Assembly: GCA_963831385.1 (NCBI GenBank)
Contig: CAWHPW010000017.1
Coordinates: forward strand, 62,001-126,000
Direction: 5' to 3'
Source of the DNA: JACVRX01 sp963831385
Lineage (GTDB): Bacteria; Actinomycetota; Actinomycetes; Jiangellales; Jiangellaceae
Length of the DNA: 64,000 nt
Positions within the stretch are counted from its first letter, which is position 1; each line of letters begins with the position of its first letter. This document shows, in pieces, positions 27,806-36,891 of this stretch. The position numbers were made by a program, and so were the translations under genes. Under the pieces are notes generated by a model. It was not told the DNA's origin, made no database searches, and worked only from the letters and a program-made list of their open reading frames with translations.

Positions 27806-29048
27806 GGATCCTGGTCGTGCACAACCGCTACCGGGCGACGGCACCCAGCGGGGAGAACGCAGTCGTCGACCAGGAGTCGTCCGCCCTCTCGTCCCGCGGT
27901 CACGATGTCGTCCTGTTCCAGCGGCACAGCGACGACATCGCCACCTGGTCGCCGATGCGGCGTGCCACACTGCCGGCCCGCGTGCTGTGGAGCGAGGAGA
28001 TCCCGGCGCGACGATCAGCGCGGCGCTGACCGAGTTCGCACCAGACGTCGTCCACGTCCACAACACCTTTCCCCTTGGTGACGCCGTCGGTGCTGTACGC
28101 CTGCCGCGACGCCGGGGTCCCCGTCGTCGTCACCGTGCATAACTACAGGCTGGGCTGCGCGAGCGGGGACTTCTTTCGCGACGGACGGGTCTGCCATGAC
28201 TGCCTGGGCGGTTCCTCTCTTCCTGCGCTGGCCCACGGCTGCTATCGCGGGTCACGGACAGCGACGGCCCCTGTCGTGCTCGGGTCGTGGCTGCACTCGA
28301 CCGCCTGGCGGACCATGGTCACGGCCTACATCTTCATCTCCGGTGCGCAACGGGACCTGCTCTCACCGCTCGGGCTTCCCGCTGACCGCAGTTTCGTCAA
28401 GCACAATTTCGTGCCACCTCCGCCGCAGCAGGCCGAGGTCGCGAGCGAACCGCTGGTGGCCTTCGTCGGGCGTCTGGACGCGGCGAAGGGCGCGCCGTTC
28501 CTGATGCAGGCATGGGATGCGTTCCGTGCCCGCCGTCCGCGGTCGCCGTTGCGTCTGGTCGTGGCCGGCGGAGGAGAACTGTCGGCCGCCGTGGCCCGAT
28601 GGGCGGCCGGACACCCCACCGTGACGATGGCAGGTCACGTCTCCCGCCCGGAGGTGTCCGCGACATCCTGGCTCGGTCCCGTGCCGTGGTCGTCCCATCG
28701 CAGTGGGAGGAGACCTTCGGCATGGTCGCGGTCGAGGCGATGGCCGCAGGTACGGCTCCAGTGGCCTCGGCGCATGGGGCCTTCCCCGAGTTGGTGACCC
28801 ACGGGTCGGACGGCGCGCTCTTCCCGCCGACCGACGTCGATGCCCTGGTGGACATCCTCGCGGATGTCGAGGACAACCCGGAGCGGTGGGACGGGTACGG
28901 CCAGCAGGCGCGCCAGACGTACCAAAGCCGTTTCACGCCGGAGGCGGGAGTCGACCGGCTGCTGGAGATCTACCGCTTCGCAATGGAGCACCCGATCGGG
29001 ACGACCGGCCATTCAGGGTGCATGGACTCGTCAGAGGCACCCACGTGA
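27802..29048 (+). CDS. Glycosyltransferase family 4 (frameshifts)
   Basis: Begins MRILVVHNRYRATAPSGEN at ATG 27802, a GT4 N-terminus. It continues in other frames: FAPDVVHVHNTFPL, SVLYACRDAGVPVVVTVHNY, CHDCLGGSSLPALAHGCYRG, then FVGRLDAAKGAPFLMQAW, WEETFGMVAVEAMAAGTAPV and the E-x7-E donor-site context. Frame changes near 28005, 28070 and 28660. A normal C-terminus ends at 29048. Transfers a sugar in repeat-unit assembly; specificity unknown. The GTG of the next frame overlaps the stop (GTGA at 29045). Confidence 0.82.
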
Positions 29049-29527
29049 CGACGACCGTCTCCGTGGAAGTGTATGCCGCTCCAGAAGCCTCCGGCAGGCA
29101 TGGGTTGACTCATGTGATCCACCGCCTGAGTTTCGGGCTCGGCAGCTGCCAGGCTGTGGGGGCTGTCGTCTGGGGATTGATCCTTTTGACAGTCCTATCG
29201 CTGGGTCCCGGGCCAGCGTTGATCAAGGAGCATTGGATGCCGACCGCACAGCTGCTTCCTGCGATAACGCTCACGGTCGCTGCGACATCACTCTGCACTG
29301 CGGCAACTGCGGGATTGAGCGCCATGGGCTTGGCGCGTCGCAGCCTGCGAGCGCAGCTGATCGCCTCTACGGCATACGTCATCGGAGGCACGGCCGGGGC
29401 AATCCCGGCAGGGGCTCTCGGAGCGAGGTGGGGAGTGGCAGCCGCGCAGGGCTTTGCCCGCGCTGGTGTGGCATCAGCTTCGGTCGGCATTGGCCGGCTA
29501 CAAATCGGGGGCGGGGGTGGCTGGGTG
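29045..29527 (+). pseudogene. Internally deleted polysaccharide flippase (Wzx) remnant
   Basis: Opens at GTG 29045 with about 30 N-terminal residues (VTTTVSVEVYAAPEASGRHG), then passes directly into what looks like the C-terminal third of a flippase: GLILLTVLSLGPGPALIKEH, LLPAITLTVAATSLCTAATA, GLSAMGLARRSLRAQLIAST, AGAIPAGALGARWGVAAAQG. The same C-terminal pattern (GLRALGASRRSMPVR, GAFLGGAAGSVWGTVAANF) occurs in the leftward flippase at 32.2-33.5 kb. A complete protein would need about 250 more residues, so an internal deletion is likely. The frame runs on without a stop into the GT2 gene, which could produce a membrane-tethered fusion. Confidence 0.6.
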
Positions 29528-30397
29528 AGAATCACTGCGGGAGTACCACGCCTTACCCTTGGCCTGCCTGTATACAACGGCGAGCGTTTCCTGGCAGCGT
29601 CCATAGACGCCCTGTTGGCGCAGACCTTCACTGATTTCGACCTGATCATTTCGGACAATGGCTCCACGGATCGTACGGGGGAAATTGCGCGTCGGTACGA
29701 GTCGATCGATCCCCGCGTTCATTACGTCCACCACGTGCGAAACCGCGGCTCGTCGTTCAATCACAACTTCGTGATCGGGCAAGCCCGGGGCGAGTTCTTC
29801 AAATGGGTGTCCGATGACGACCTCTACGCCCCCGACTTACTCCAGCGGTGCATTGATGCCCTTGACTCCCGTCCCGAGACCGTCTTGGCGCATGCATGGA
29901 CGGCATTCATCGACGAGAGAGGGGGGATCACTGACAAGATCGACTATCCACTGACGACCGATGTTCCCGATGCTGTCGAGCGCTTCCGGAGCGTGCTTTA
30001 CACGCAGGGTGGCGACGACATCTACGGCGTAATCCGAATGTCGGTGCTCCGGCAGGTGGCGCCCTTCGGCAGCTACCACTGGTCCGACCGGACCTTCGTC
30101 GCTGAACTGGCGTTGCACGGCCCATTCCATAACGTGTCGGATTTTCTCTATTTCCGACGTGACCACCCCATGCGAGCCCCAATGGTCACCCAGGGCATCC
30201 GTCGACGGTGTACCCATCTGGACCCCAGACGAGCGAACCGTTGGCGACATCCTGCCGTGCGCTTGATCGGGGAGTACCTGCTGGCTTATATCACGGCAAT
30301 CTGGCGGGCACCCTTAAGCCCGACGGACCGTTGGCGGTGCTGGCAGGAATTCGTCGTTTGGGCCGCCCGGCACGCGCCGCGCTGGAGGCGGGCATGA
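29525..30397 (+). CDS. Glycosyltransferase family 2
   Basis: Intact GT-A fold enzyme. From GTG 29525: RLTLGLPVYNGERFLAASID, FDLIISDNGSTDRTGEIARR, NRGSSFNHNFVIGQARGEFF, KWVSDDDLYAPDLL (the DxD-type metal/nucleotide motif is SDDD). The C-terminal portion WSDRTFVAELALHGPFHNVS, FLYFRRDHP is typical of the rhamnosyl/galactosyl-type GT2 group, although the sugar cannot be assigned. It is in the same reading frame as the upstream flippase remnant. Stop overlaps ATG 30394. Lower GC than the genes upstream of 29 kb. Confidence 0.85.
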   Translation: MRITAGVPRLTLGLPVYNGERFLAASIDALLAQTFTDFDLIISDNGSTDRTGEIARRYESIDPRVHYVHHVRNRGSSFNHNFVIGQARGEFFKWVSDDDLYAPDLLQRCIDALDSRPETVLAHAWTAFIDERGGITDKIDYPLTTDVPDAVERFRSVLYTQGGDDIYGVIRMSVLRQVAPFGSYHWSDRTFVAELALHGPFHNVSDFLYFRRDHPMRAPMVTQGIRRRCTHLDPRRANRWRHPAVRLIGEYLLAYITAIWRAPLSPTDRWRCWQEFVVWAARHAPRWRRA

Positions 30398-30645
30398 ACC
30401 GGCCGGTTCGCCGGGTGGCCTTCTACGGCTACCTCGGGAGCGGGAACATCGGCAACGATGCCACTTTCGAGACGGTCCTTGCTTGGTTGAGTGCCACCCA
30501 TCCGGACGTCGAGACGAGCTGCATCACGATCGCACCGGCTGAGGTAACGGCCAGATACGGAATCCCATCCATGCCGTTGTCGTGGCGCTGGCGCGGGGCG
30601 GCTCTGAGGGCCGATGTTCCGATCGGGAGGCGGGGAAGACCGTGA
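30394..30645 (+). pseudogene. Truncated polysaccharide pyruvyltransferase
   Basis: ATG 30394 opens a protein beginning VAFYGYLGSGNIGNDATFE and SCITIAPAEVTARYGIPS, the N-terminus of polysaccharide pyruvyl transferase (CsaB/WcaK-like, which ketalises pyruvate onto sugars). After about 70 residues the family match stops and the frame ends at 30645 as DVPIGRRGRP. The remaining ~280 residues of the family are absent; the GMC oxidoreductase starts at 30642. Consistent with a deletion joining two genes, or with a misassembly. Confidence 0.65.
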
Positions 30646-32225
30646 CCGGTGACGCGGTTGCTGACGATGCGGAGATCCTCACCGACGTCTGCATCGTGGG
30701 GGCCGGCCCCGCCGGAATCACCATCGCCAGCGAGCTTGACAGCGGGTGTTCAGGTCTGTCTGCTGGAGGCCGGTGGACGAGATTTCGAGCGACGCTTCCA
30801 GCGGCAGAGCCGCGGCGAGAGTGACGGATATCCGATCCACCGGCTCCACATATCCAGGGCTCGGGCCTTCGGTGGCACCCTCAGACACCCGCATTTCCGG
30901 GACGGACAGTGGGCCGTACGCCCGCTCGATCCGATCGACTTCGCGGCGCGGGAAGGTCGGCCCGAGTTCGGGTGGCCGTTTGATCGCCAGCACCTTGACC
31001 CCTACTACACACGCGCGGCGAGCATCTGCGGCATTCGCCCGTTCGATGTCGCAACCACGGTCTGGTCGGAGCAGGTCCCCACAGATGGGCGCTTCATCGA
31101 AAGCACCCCCGAGTTGGAGCCCACGATCTTCCAGTACGCGAGGCCCGCCTTTCACAATGCGTGGCAGGACCTCTCGGCGTCGTCCAACGTGCGTTTGCTG
31201 CTGGAAACGCGCGCGGCTGAGATCAGGCTCGACTCACCGGTCGGCGGTGGAGAGCATCGTTGCGGTGCGCGGCGGCCGTGACCGCGTGGTGATACGCCCG
31301 CGCCTGGTGGTGTTCGCCGCCGGCGGGATCGAGAACGCACGCCTGCTGCTGACTGCGAACGCCGGGCGTGGTCTCGGCAATGAGCACGATCTCGTCGGTC
31401 GGTACTTCGCCGAGCGATTGTGGTTGCACGCCGGACATATCGTGCTGTCCGACCAAACGTCGATGGAGCAGCTCGGCTGCTTTCATGGACCGGAGGGTGC
31501 TGAAATTGGCGGAGGGCTTCGTGTCGCGGAAAAGGTGCAGCGCGAACAGAAGCTCTTGAACGTCGCCTTCTTCCTGGTGCCTCGTCCGGCCGCTGTCACA
31601 TCGGATGCGGTTCGATCGTTGTTGACTCTGCGCAAGGCCGTCGACCGGCGTCCGCTGATCACCGACATCGGCTGGCACACCGGAAACGTGTTGACCGGCG
31701 CGCGAGACCTCGCGAACCTCGCAAGAGCCGAGTCGTCTCGAGACCACACTGTCCTCGCCTGAGGGCGCAGGGCGAGCAGGCTCCCAACCGAGAGTCTCGC
31801 GTGACTCTGGGTTCGAGGACGGACGACCTCGGGATGCCGGTGGCGCGCGTGACCTGGCGGATGACCGACGACGACCTTCGGTCGATCGAGGCATCGGCGC
31901 GGGTCGTCGACACGGTCTTACGGTCGCGGGGCTTGGGTACATCGAGTGGACGGCGCGGCTGGACAGCACCACCCTGGTCGAGGGTCTGTATCACCACCTC
32001 GGCACCACCAGGATGCACTCCGATCCACGGCAGGGAGTGGTGGACCCCGACTGCCGGGTCCATTCGGTCGACAACCTCTTCGTTGGCGGATCCTCGGTAT
32101 TCCCCACGTACGGAGCATCCAACCCCACGCTGACCATCGTCGCCCTGGCCCTCCGCCTCGCTGACCGACTGCGAGAGGTGCTCAACCAAAGCTCTGTGCA
32201 AGGTGTCGACCGCTCCGGCGGCTGA
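30642..32225 (+). CDS. GMC-family FAD-dependent oxidoreductase (frameshifts)
   Basis: From GTG 30642 (behind GGGAGG), DVCIVGAGPAGITIASEL is the FAD-binding Rossmann motif and VQVCLLEAGGRDF its second strand Glu. The middle part has FAAGGIENARLLLTANAGRG. The C-terminal GMC signature is HHLGTTRMHSDPRQGVVDPD, with CRVHSVDNLFVGGSSVFPT and NPTLTIVALALRLAD, containing the usual active-site His region. Frame changes near 30735, 31245, 31760 and 31935. Oxidises an alcohol, often a sugar, using FAD; substrate unknown. Convergent with the flippase at 32238. Confidence 0.85.
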
Positions 32226-32237
32226 GCACCTCGGCAC

Positions 32238-33548
32238 TCACGACAGCTGATCTGCAGCAGCGTCGGAGCTGTCCGCAACAGGGGCGAGATTTGCCCGTGA
32301 GGCGACGCCGAGTTGCCACCACACCAACGCAACCCCCAGGAAGTTCGCTGCCACCGTTCCCCACACCGATCCGGCGGCACCGCCAAGGAATGCTCCAACG
32401 ATGCCGCCGACGGCCCAGGCGATTGCCCGGGTAACCCGGACGGGCATGCTCCGTCGAGACGCGCCGAGCGCCCGAAGACCTACGAATGCCCCGTCGAACA
32501 TGGCCCCAGCCGCGAGTGCGAGAGTGGTCGGGACGATCAACGCCGATGCCGACGGCCAGATGGAGCCCAGCATCAGCGCTCCGACGCGGGCGGAAAGAGT
32601 ACAGGCCGGCACCCCACAGCAGGCAGGCGGCGGCCTGACTCCCGCCCAGCACCAGACAAAATGCCTGGAGTCGTCGCGGCCAACGCTTGAGGACCCGAGC
32701 AGCCTCCGGCACCGCGATCAGGCTGATCCCCATCCGAAGGGCAACGACCGGTGCAAGAAGGATCTGGGCCCCGCGGACGGCACCTACTTCCGCGAGCCCA
32801 GCGATCGCTCCCAACCCGTCCATCTGCAGTTGGGCGGAAGCGCTGTCGCTGACGTTCTCCACGAGATAGCGCGGGCCAAGATCCCGGTGCTCCCGGATCC
32901 AGCCGACGATCCCCGACGCGCGTGGGACCAGGCGAGTCTGGATACATCCGAAGATGGCGGCCGCCATGGCGGCCGCACCCCAGGCAAGCACAAAGCTGAA
33001 TGTGGTCGCGGCGTGCCGGCAATCAGCATCGCCGGCACGAGAGAGATCGCCCAGACAACATCGTTGGCAAAGGCACGTTGACCCTTCCCGCCACGAAGAA
33101 CGCAATGCGCCAGCTGTCCTGCAGCAGCAGCCCCGGCAACGTCAGCCCGAGAGCCGCGAAGGCTGAACCGACCAAGCCACCGATGGCGAGCCCAACCAAC
33201 AGGCAGACGGCGCCGAAGACGAGTCCGACGGCGGTGGCGGTGCTCGCGGCGCGTCCCGCGGCGGATCGCCACCGGTCGTCGAGAGGGCCGCTGTATCGAA
33301 CCGTAGAGGATCGGTGGCCAGACCGCGCGAAAAATTGAGTATGACGCCGTACGTCACCCAGGCGAGGCTGAATGCACCGAAGTCGGCGGCACCCAGTGAG
33401 CGGGCAACGAGATGCCAGAGCAAAATTGGTGATGCTGGAGACCGCCTGATCGGCAATGCCCCAACCCAGCCGAGCGGAAGCCGATCGTGGCACCGATGTT
33501 GCGCAAGGCGACAAGCCGAGCATGGGGCCGCCGGCTAGCTCGGTCCAT
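32238..33548 (-). CDS. Polysaccharide flippase, Wzx/MATE-like (several frameshifts)
   Basis: Leftward gene; ATG 33548 (LVALRNIGATIGFRSAGLG, then IADQAVSSITNFALASR). Hydrophobic membrane stretches appear in successive frames: TATAVGLVFGAVCLLVGLAI, SFVLAWGAAAMAAAIFG, GAQILLAPVVALRMGISLIA, SASALIVPTTLALAAGA, AIAWAVGGIVGAFLGGAAGS and NFLGVALVWWQLG. The order matches a 12-to-14 helix flippase of about 430 residues. At least four frame changes. It may replace the deleted flippase at 29.0 kb. Divergent from the region holding the 56-nt T run. Confidence 0.75.
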
Positions 33549-33634
33549 CAGCGTCTCTTCAGCCCTGAAGTCCCTCGCCTAATGCCTCAGCTACTGCGTC
33601 GCGGTCGGCCACGCGTTAGCGACGTTCCCATAAG

Positions 33635-33694
<60 letters not shown>

Positions 33695-33839
33695 TGCCGA
33701 GATCTCGTGCCCACCTTGTGTACGCTAGCCGACTCTGTCGTGTTCATGCGTCCCGGATGACCAAGGCGAGGCTTGCCTGGGACCTTCCGCATAAAGGGCA
33801 AGGCCTCATCGTTTCCGGCCCCAAGATCGACTGGGCGCT

Positions 33840-33945
33840 TATAGTGAGCCGACCCAGTAGCCCGTGCCGGGGGGCGGCCTGCTGCTGGGACGGGGGATCC
33901 GACGCCTCGTTGGCTTCATACCTCGATACGCCTGGGGGGGCTATT
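33840..33945 (+). promoter_or_regulatory. Promoter and G-rich leader of the cysteine-domain gene
   Basis: A -10-like TATAGT at 33840-33845 is followed by a CCCAGT box (33854-33859), a gtgccggggggcgg stretch and, 14 nt before GTG 33946, cctggggggg. The same order (TATAGT, CCCAGT, G-rich hairpin region, CCTTGGGGGG, start codon) occurs before the sugar transferase at 45014-45092. No clear -35 is visible. The stretch 33694-33839 holds nothing else I recognise. Confidence 0.5.
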
Positions 33946-34979
33946 GTGACGATGACTGTAAAGGACCTGACCAAACATACGTTTCGCAAGGGAGAATTGG
34001 TCCGGGTTCGAAGTGCCGAGGAGATTCTGTCGACGCTCGACTCTGACGGCACGGTGGACGGGCTTGTCTTTATGCCCGAGATGCTTCAGTTCGCCGGCCA
34101 GGAGGTTCCCATGCGGTCCAGCGCACACAAAACCTGTGACGGCGCGGCCGAGATTCGCGAGATGGACAACACGGTGCACCTGGAGGGACTCAGGTGCGAT
34201 GGGGGCGCGCATGACGGTTGTCAGGCCGCCTGCCCGCTCTTTTGGCGAGAAGAATGGCTCGCGCCGGCATCCGAACCTCAACCAGCCGCCTCGACAATGA
34301 CCGACGAAGCAGCTCTGGCGACGCTGATGCCCAAGACCCGCAGGACCAACGACGCGGGAGAATCGGTCTATCGGTGCCAAGCTACTGATGTTCGGCTGGC
34401 TTCTCGACCGCTATCTCAGCTCGATCCGCGTCAGTATATTCGTGACCTGACCAGCCGCAATATCACCCTCCGCGTCTTCGTCGTCGGCCTCGCTGTTCAT
34501 GCCTTCAAGAAGTATCAGCAGCTGACCGAGCGGGTCTTGCCCCGCCGGCTCCGGATCAAGGGTGGAAAATCGTATCCCTTCTACCAGGGCACCGGAACCG
34601 GCGAGCGGACGCCGATTGTTGATGTGGCGCCTGGCCAGCTCGTCGAGATTCGCACGAAGGACGAGATCATGCCGACGCTCGGTCCGGACAACCGAAATCG
34701 GAGGATGTGGTTCGATCCGGAAATGGTGCCACATTGCGGTGCCCGCGCGACGTCGACCGCCACGTTCAACGCATCATCGATGAGTCGACCGGGAAGATGA
34801 TCAAGTTGGGCGACTGCGTCGTACTGGACAACGTCGTGTGCCAGGGCATCTATCACCGGTTCTGTCCGCGTGAACTCGACGTCTATTGGCGATCAGCCTG
34901 GCTGCGTCCACTGGACGGCAAAGACGGCGACCCACTCCACCTAACTAACTACTTCACCCTGAAAAAGTCGGCGCGTTGA
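33946..34979 (+). CDS. Uncharacterised protein with a duplicated Cys/His/Trp domain (one frameshift)
   Basis: No named family recognised. GTG 33946 or ATG 33952. The protein holds two copies of a ~100-residue unit. Copy 1 (residues ~10-105 from ATG): FRKGELVRVRSAEEILSTLD, FMPEMLQFAGQ, then Cys62, VHLEGLRC (Cys82), DGGAHDGC (Cys90), QAAC (Cys94) and LFWREEWL. Copy 2 (residues ~220-340): GQLVEIRTKDEIMPTLG, FDPEMVPHC, GDCVVLDNVVC, QGIYHRFC and VYWRSAWLRPL. C-x7-C plus His and the FW/YW-x2-x-WL end are shared. The middle ~115 residues resemble a membrane helix (ITLRVFVVGLAVHAF). A frame change near 34745 separates copy 2's halves. Metal or Fe-S binding is possible. Confidence 0.65.
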
Positions 34980-35064
34980 TCATGAGTTGTGCCTGCTTGG
35001 AACGGGAGGATGACCTCGCCCCCTTGGCGTCCGTTGACAGATGTGGTCGGTCGGGCGGTTCAGG

Positions 35065-35146
35065 TTGACATGGTTCAAGGACCGCAGCGGATGACGGGTC
35101 GTGTTGGCCTGGGGGATGGGAGTTGCGTTGGTGAGGGTGTGACGTA
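35065..35146 (+). promoter_or_regulatory. Promoter and leader of the beta-helix gene, shared with the 51.5-kb gene
   Basis: TTGACA at 35065-35070 followed by a weak -10 region around 35088-35093, then tggcctgggggatgggag, gttggtgagggtg and GTG 35147. This whole stretch aligns with the leader of the GH12-like gene at 51480-51556 on the other strand. A second TTGACA (35034-35039) has no matching -10. The segment 34980-35064 shows nothing else. Confidence 0.55.
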
Positions 35147-35280
35147 GTGTCCAAGTACGCGCCGCGCCGACCCGAGTATGCGGTGCGCCAACCTGACCGC
35201 CGGCGGCCCCGGATCGTCAGCCCTCTTCCCGTCCTCGTCGCGGCGATGGCAACGACGCTTTCGATGGTGCTCACGGGCTG
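35065..35280 (+). repeat. Dispersed inverted repeat, copy 1 (promoter-leader-signal peptide)
   Basis: Aligned by eye with the reverse complement of 51342-51556 from the -35 box through the end of the signal peptide, with short gaps and conserved blocks such as cctgaccgccggcggcc and ggtgctcacgggct. Beyond the signal peptide the genes are unrelated. Confidence 0.6.
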
Positions 35281-36733
35281 CGCGAACAAGACGGAACCGA
35301 CGCCGACTCCATCGCCGCCGACTGTGACGCCGCCGCCGGGAAGCGCCCCGGCCGCGCCGACACGGGTGTGCGACACGCCGGCTTTGGCAGGACAGACCAG
35401 TGCCCCATCCGGGGCGATTGTGGTGCAGTCGACGCAGAAGCTTGACGATCTCGTGCAGTCCCACAGTGGCGGGACCACCTTCTGGCTCGAGCCGGGTGTG
35501 CACCTCCTCGCGGAGGCGGCCAGTACGACCAGGTGGGCCCGAAGCGGGGGGACACCTTCATCGGCGCCCCGGGCGCCGTGCTGGACGGCCGCACGTGAAC
35601 CGCTACGCCTTCGGGGGGTACGCCGAGGGCGTCACCATCTCCTACCTGACCATCCAGAACTTCGGCGCATCCGAGACAACAACAACGAGGGCGTGGTCAA
35701 CCACGACGCGGCGACGGACTGGACGTCACGCCAACACGATCCGGCAACGCCGGCGCCGGGCGTGATGGTCGGCGACTCGGCCTCGGCAACTGCCTCCGCG
35801 ACAACGGCCAGTACGGCTTCAACGCCTACGACGACAAGGGTGAACGGCATCATCCTCCAGGGCAACGAGATCGCCGGCAACAACACCGACGACTGGGAAA
35901 GGCCCCAGCCCGGCTGCGGCTGCACCGGCGGCGGGAAGTTCTGGGAGACCACCGGCGCGGTGTATCCGAACAACTGGGTCCACGACAACCACGGCCCCGG
36001 GCTATGGGCGGACACCAACAACATCGGCTTCCTGTTCGAGGGCAACTACATTCGAGGCAACACGGCCGAGGGGATCGTCTACGAGACCAGCTACAACGCG
36101 GTGATCCGGGACAACACGTTCGCCCGCAACGGCTCGTCAAGGGACCTGAAACCTGGGCTTCCCGACGGGCGCGATCTACATCTCCGAATCCGGCAGCGAC
36201 GAGCGGGCGGCGGGCTGTACGGAGACCTTCCGGATCGCCGGCAACCGCTTCGATGGACAACTGGGCCGGCATCATCGCGTGGGAGAACGCCGACCGTTTC
36301 GCCGGCTCGCGGCCAACACCAGCACCGGCGCCACCACGCTGGTCAACCCGGAGGTGGCCACCGTCGAGAACTGCGGCAACCGCCACGATGATCACAGGAC
36401 CCGTACTTCGACGACTGCCGGTGGAAGACCCAGCACCTGCGCGTGGTGAACAACGCGTTCAGGTTCGATCCATCGCACATCCCTGGGTGCACGGTCGCCA
36501 AGGGCTGCGGCCTTATGGGACTGGTGGCCAACTACGGCACTGTTCCCGACTGGTCGCCGTACAAGGGCTTCGTGGTCCCGGACAACATCTCGCTGCACCA
36601 GGACAACGTCTGGCGCAACAACGCCTACGAAGGACCGTGGCGCTTCATGATCCGGGAGCTTGGCCCCCGCGTTTCCTGGTCGACGTGGCGGTCGGCGCCG
36701 TACCACCAAGACGCCGGGAGCACTGTGGGTTGA
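35147..36733 (+). CDS. Exported right-handed beta-helix protein, probable lipoprotein (frameshifts)
   Basis: The N-terminus has basic residues (PDRRRPRIVS), a hydrophobic stretch and the lipobox VLTGC, then a Thr/Pro linker (TEPTPTPSPPTVTPPPG). The body contains parallel beta-helix repeats: NGIILQGNEIAGNNTDDWE, YPNNWVHDNHGPGLWADTNN, FLFEGNYIRGNTAEGIVYET and AVIRDNTFARNG, the Asn-rich coils of pectate-lyase-like and carbohydrate-binding folds. C-terminal part: LHQDNVWRNNAYEGPWRFMI. Frame changes near 35515, 35600, 35680, 36140 and 36255. Likely binds or cleaves an extracellular polysaccharide. Its leader and signal region match those of the GH12-like gene at 51.5 kb. Confidence 0.8.
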
Positions 36734-36891
36734 CGTTGCCGGGGCTCCCATTCCGGAAGCCATCAACGTGGAATGTTCGCTGTGCGACGTGTCAGTGCCT
36801 TATCGACGCCGTCACGAGCATCTGTGGTACCGGCGATGATGCCATCAGGCCCAAACGCGCCCGCCGCGAGGACCTCCGACCTCCGCGCCGC

